Part shown: positions 5,303 through 5,731 of the stretch, piece by piece | Layout: each line of letters opens with the position of its first letter | Numbering within the stretch: position 1 is the first letter of the stretch | Position numbers and translations under genes: made by a program | Assembly: GCA_030690875.1 (NCBI GenBank) | Contig: JAUYFP010000037.1 | Span: 1 to 5,731, forward strand | DNA length: 5,731 bases | Direction: 5' to 3' | Origin: a bacterium | GTDB taxonomy: Bacteria; Patescibacteriota; Patescibacteriia; UBA1558; GWA2-36-10 | The notes under the pieces: generated by a model | The model's input: only the letters and a program-made list of their open reading frames with translations | What the model was told of the DNA's origin: nothing | The model's database searches: none

Positions 5303-5731
5303 ATGAAAAAAATCCTTTATTTTATTCTCAAAATTCTCGCCAAATTGGTGATTAATAAATATCAGCCAACAATTATTGGTATTACCGGCAGTGTGGGCAA
5401 GACCTCTACTAAAGAGGCGATTTATAGTGTTTTAAACGACAAATTTAAAGTTAGAAGAAATATCAAGAATTTTAACAATGAAATTGGCACGCCCTTGACT
5501 ATTTTGGGTTATAATCAGACGCCGGGGAAAAATATTTTTCGCTATCTGGCTATTTTTTTCAAGGCCATGGCTTTGATATTTAAGAAAAAGAAATATCCCA
5601 AGATTTTGATTTTGGAAATGGGCGCTGATAAGCCCGGTGATATTGATTATCTGACTTCAATTGCCAAACCGGAGATTGCGGTGATAACCGCCATTGGTTC
5701 CAGCCATTTGGAATATTTTGGCACAATAAAA
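5303..5731 (+). CDS. MurF-like Mur ligase, 5' portion, open at right edge
   Basis: The first 143 residues of a Mur ligase; the frame is open to the end of the window. MurF ligates D-Ala-D-Ala to UDP-MurNAc-tripeptide, using ATP, in the cytoplasm. The ATP-binding P-loop GITGSVGKTS lies at only 26-35, followed by the family motifs NFNNEIGTPL (56-65), LILEMGADKPGDI (102-114) with the metal-linked E105, and TAIGSSHLEYFG (129-140) with H135. NNEIG and EMGADKPGDI are MurF-like rather than MurC, MurD or MurE. The usual N-terminal UDP-substrate domain of roughly 80-100 residues before the P-loop is absent; a short basic-hydrophobic segment (KKILYFILKILAKLVINKY) stands in its place and may associate with the membrane. 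The start is 3 nt after the ftsI stop, with no Shine-Dalgarno. The C-terminal domain is not visible, so substrate specificity is uncertain. Confidence 0.85.
   Translation, partial: MKKILYFILKILAKLVINKYQPTIIGITGSVGKTSTKEAIYSVLNDKFKVRRNIKNFNNEIGTPLTILGYNQTPGKNIFRYLAIFFKAMALIFKKKKYPKILILEMGADKPGDIDYLTSIAKPEIAVITAIGSSHLEYFGTIK

Overview
The window looks like a chromosomal segment of an AT-rich bacterium, most likely a Candidatus Patescibacteria (CPR, Parcubacteria-like) member. This is inferred from several traits together: a compact cell-division (dcw) cluster, a Mur ligase that lacks the usual N-terminal domain, a shortened TsaB-like protein, a winged-helix/nucleotidyltransferase regulator, and almost no Shine-Dalgarno sequences. 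No rRNA or marker phylogeny is available here, so the assignment is tentative. All genes read through with the standard code.

Layout. Positions 1-418 (minus strand, open at the left edge) hold the N-terminal 139 residues of an unrecognised protein with a faint PP2C-phosphatase-like stretch. At 419-490 is a short divergent intergenic region with two overlapping promoters, one per strand, and small dyads that could be operators. At 491-1102 (plus) is a winged-helix protein with a degenerate nucleotidyltransferase-like C-terminal domain. It overlaps 1068-1493, a short TsaB-like (t6A tRNA modification) protein that seems to keep only the N-lobe and the extreme C-terminal tail. A rho-independent terminator at 1516-1547 closes this two-gene unit.

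The 1494-1704 spacer is the regulatory core of the window. It has a near-consensus promoter (TTGACA-18 bp-TATAAT), two tandem 10-bp AAAGTGGG repeats that match known MraZ operator patterns, and two perfect DnaA boxes (TGTGGATAA) flanking the promoter. Downstream runs a tight dcw operon: mraZ (1705-2136), rsmH (2139-3134), an ftsL-like gene (3157-3474), a class B PBP/ftsI (3488-5299) and the start of a murF-like Mur ligase (5303 to the right edge). Spacers are 2, 22, 13 and 3 nt and no internal terminator is seen. The products would couple 16S rRNA methylation (RsmH), divisome assembly (FtsL), septal peptidoglycan transpeptidation (FtsI) and cytoplasmic precursor synthesis (MurF-like), with MraZ as the probable autoregulator.

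Most notable: (i) a small GC-rich palindromic element that appears to be inserted in frame within rsmH, adding about 12-14 residues; (ii) paired perfect DnaA boxes around the mraZ promoter, suggesting a link between replication initiation and division-gene expression; (iii) the internally reduced TsaB-like protein. I see no CRISPR array, tRNA, rRNA, transposase or defence system, and no wholly new multi-gene system.
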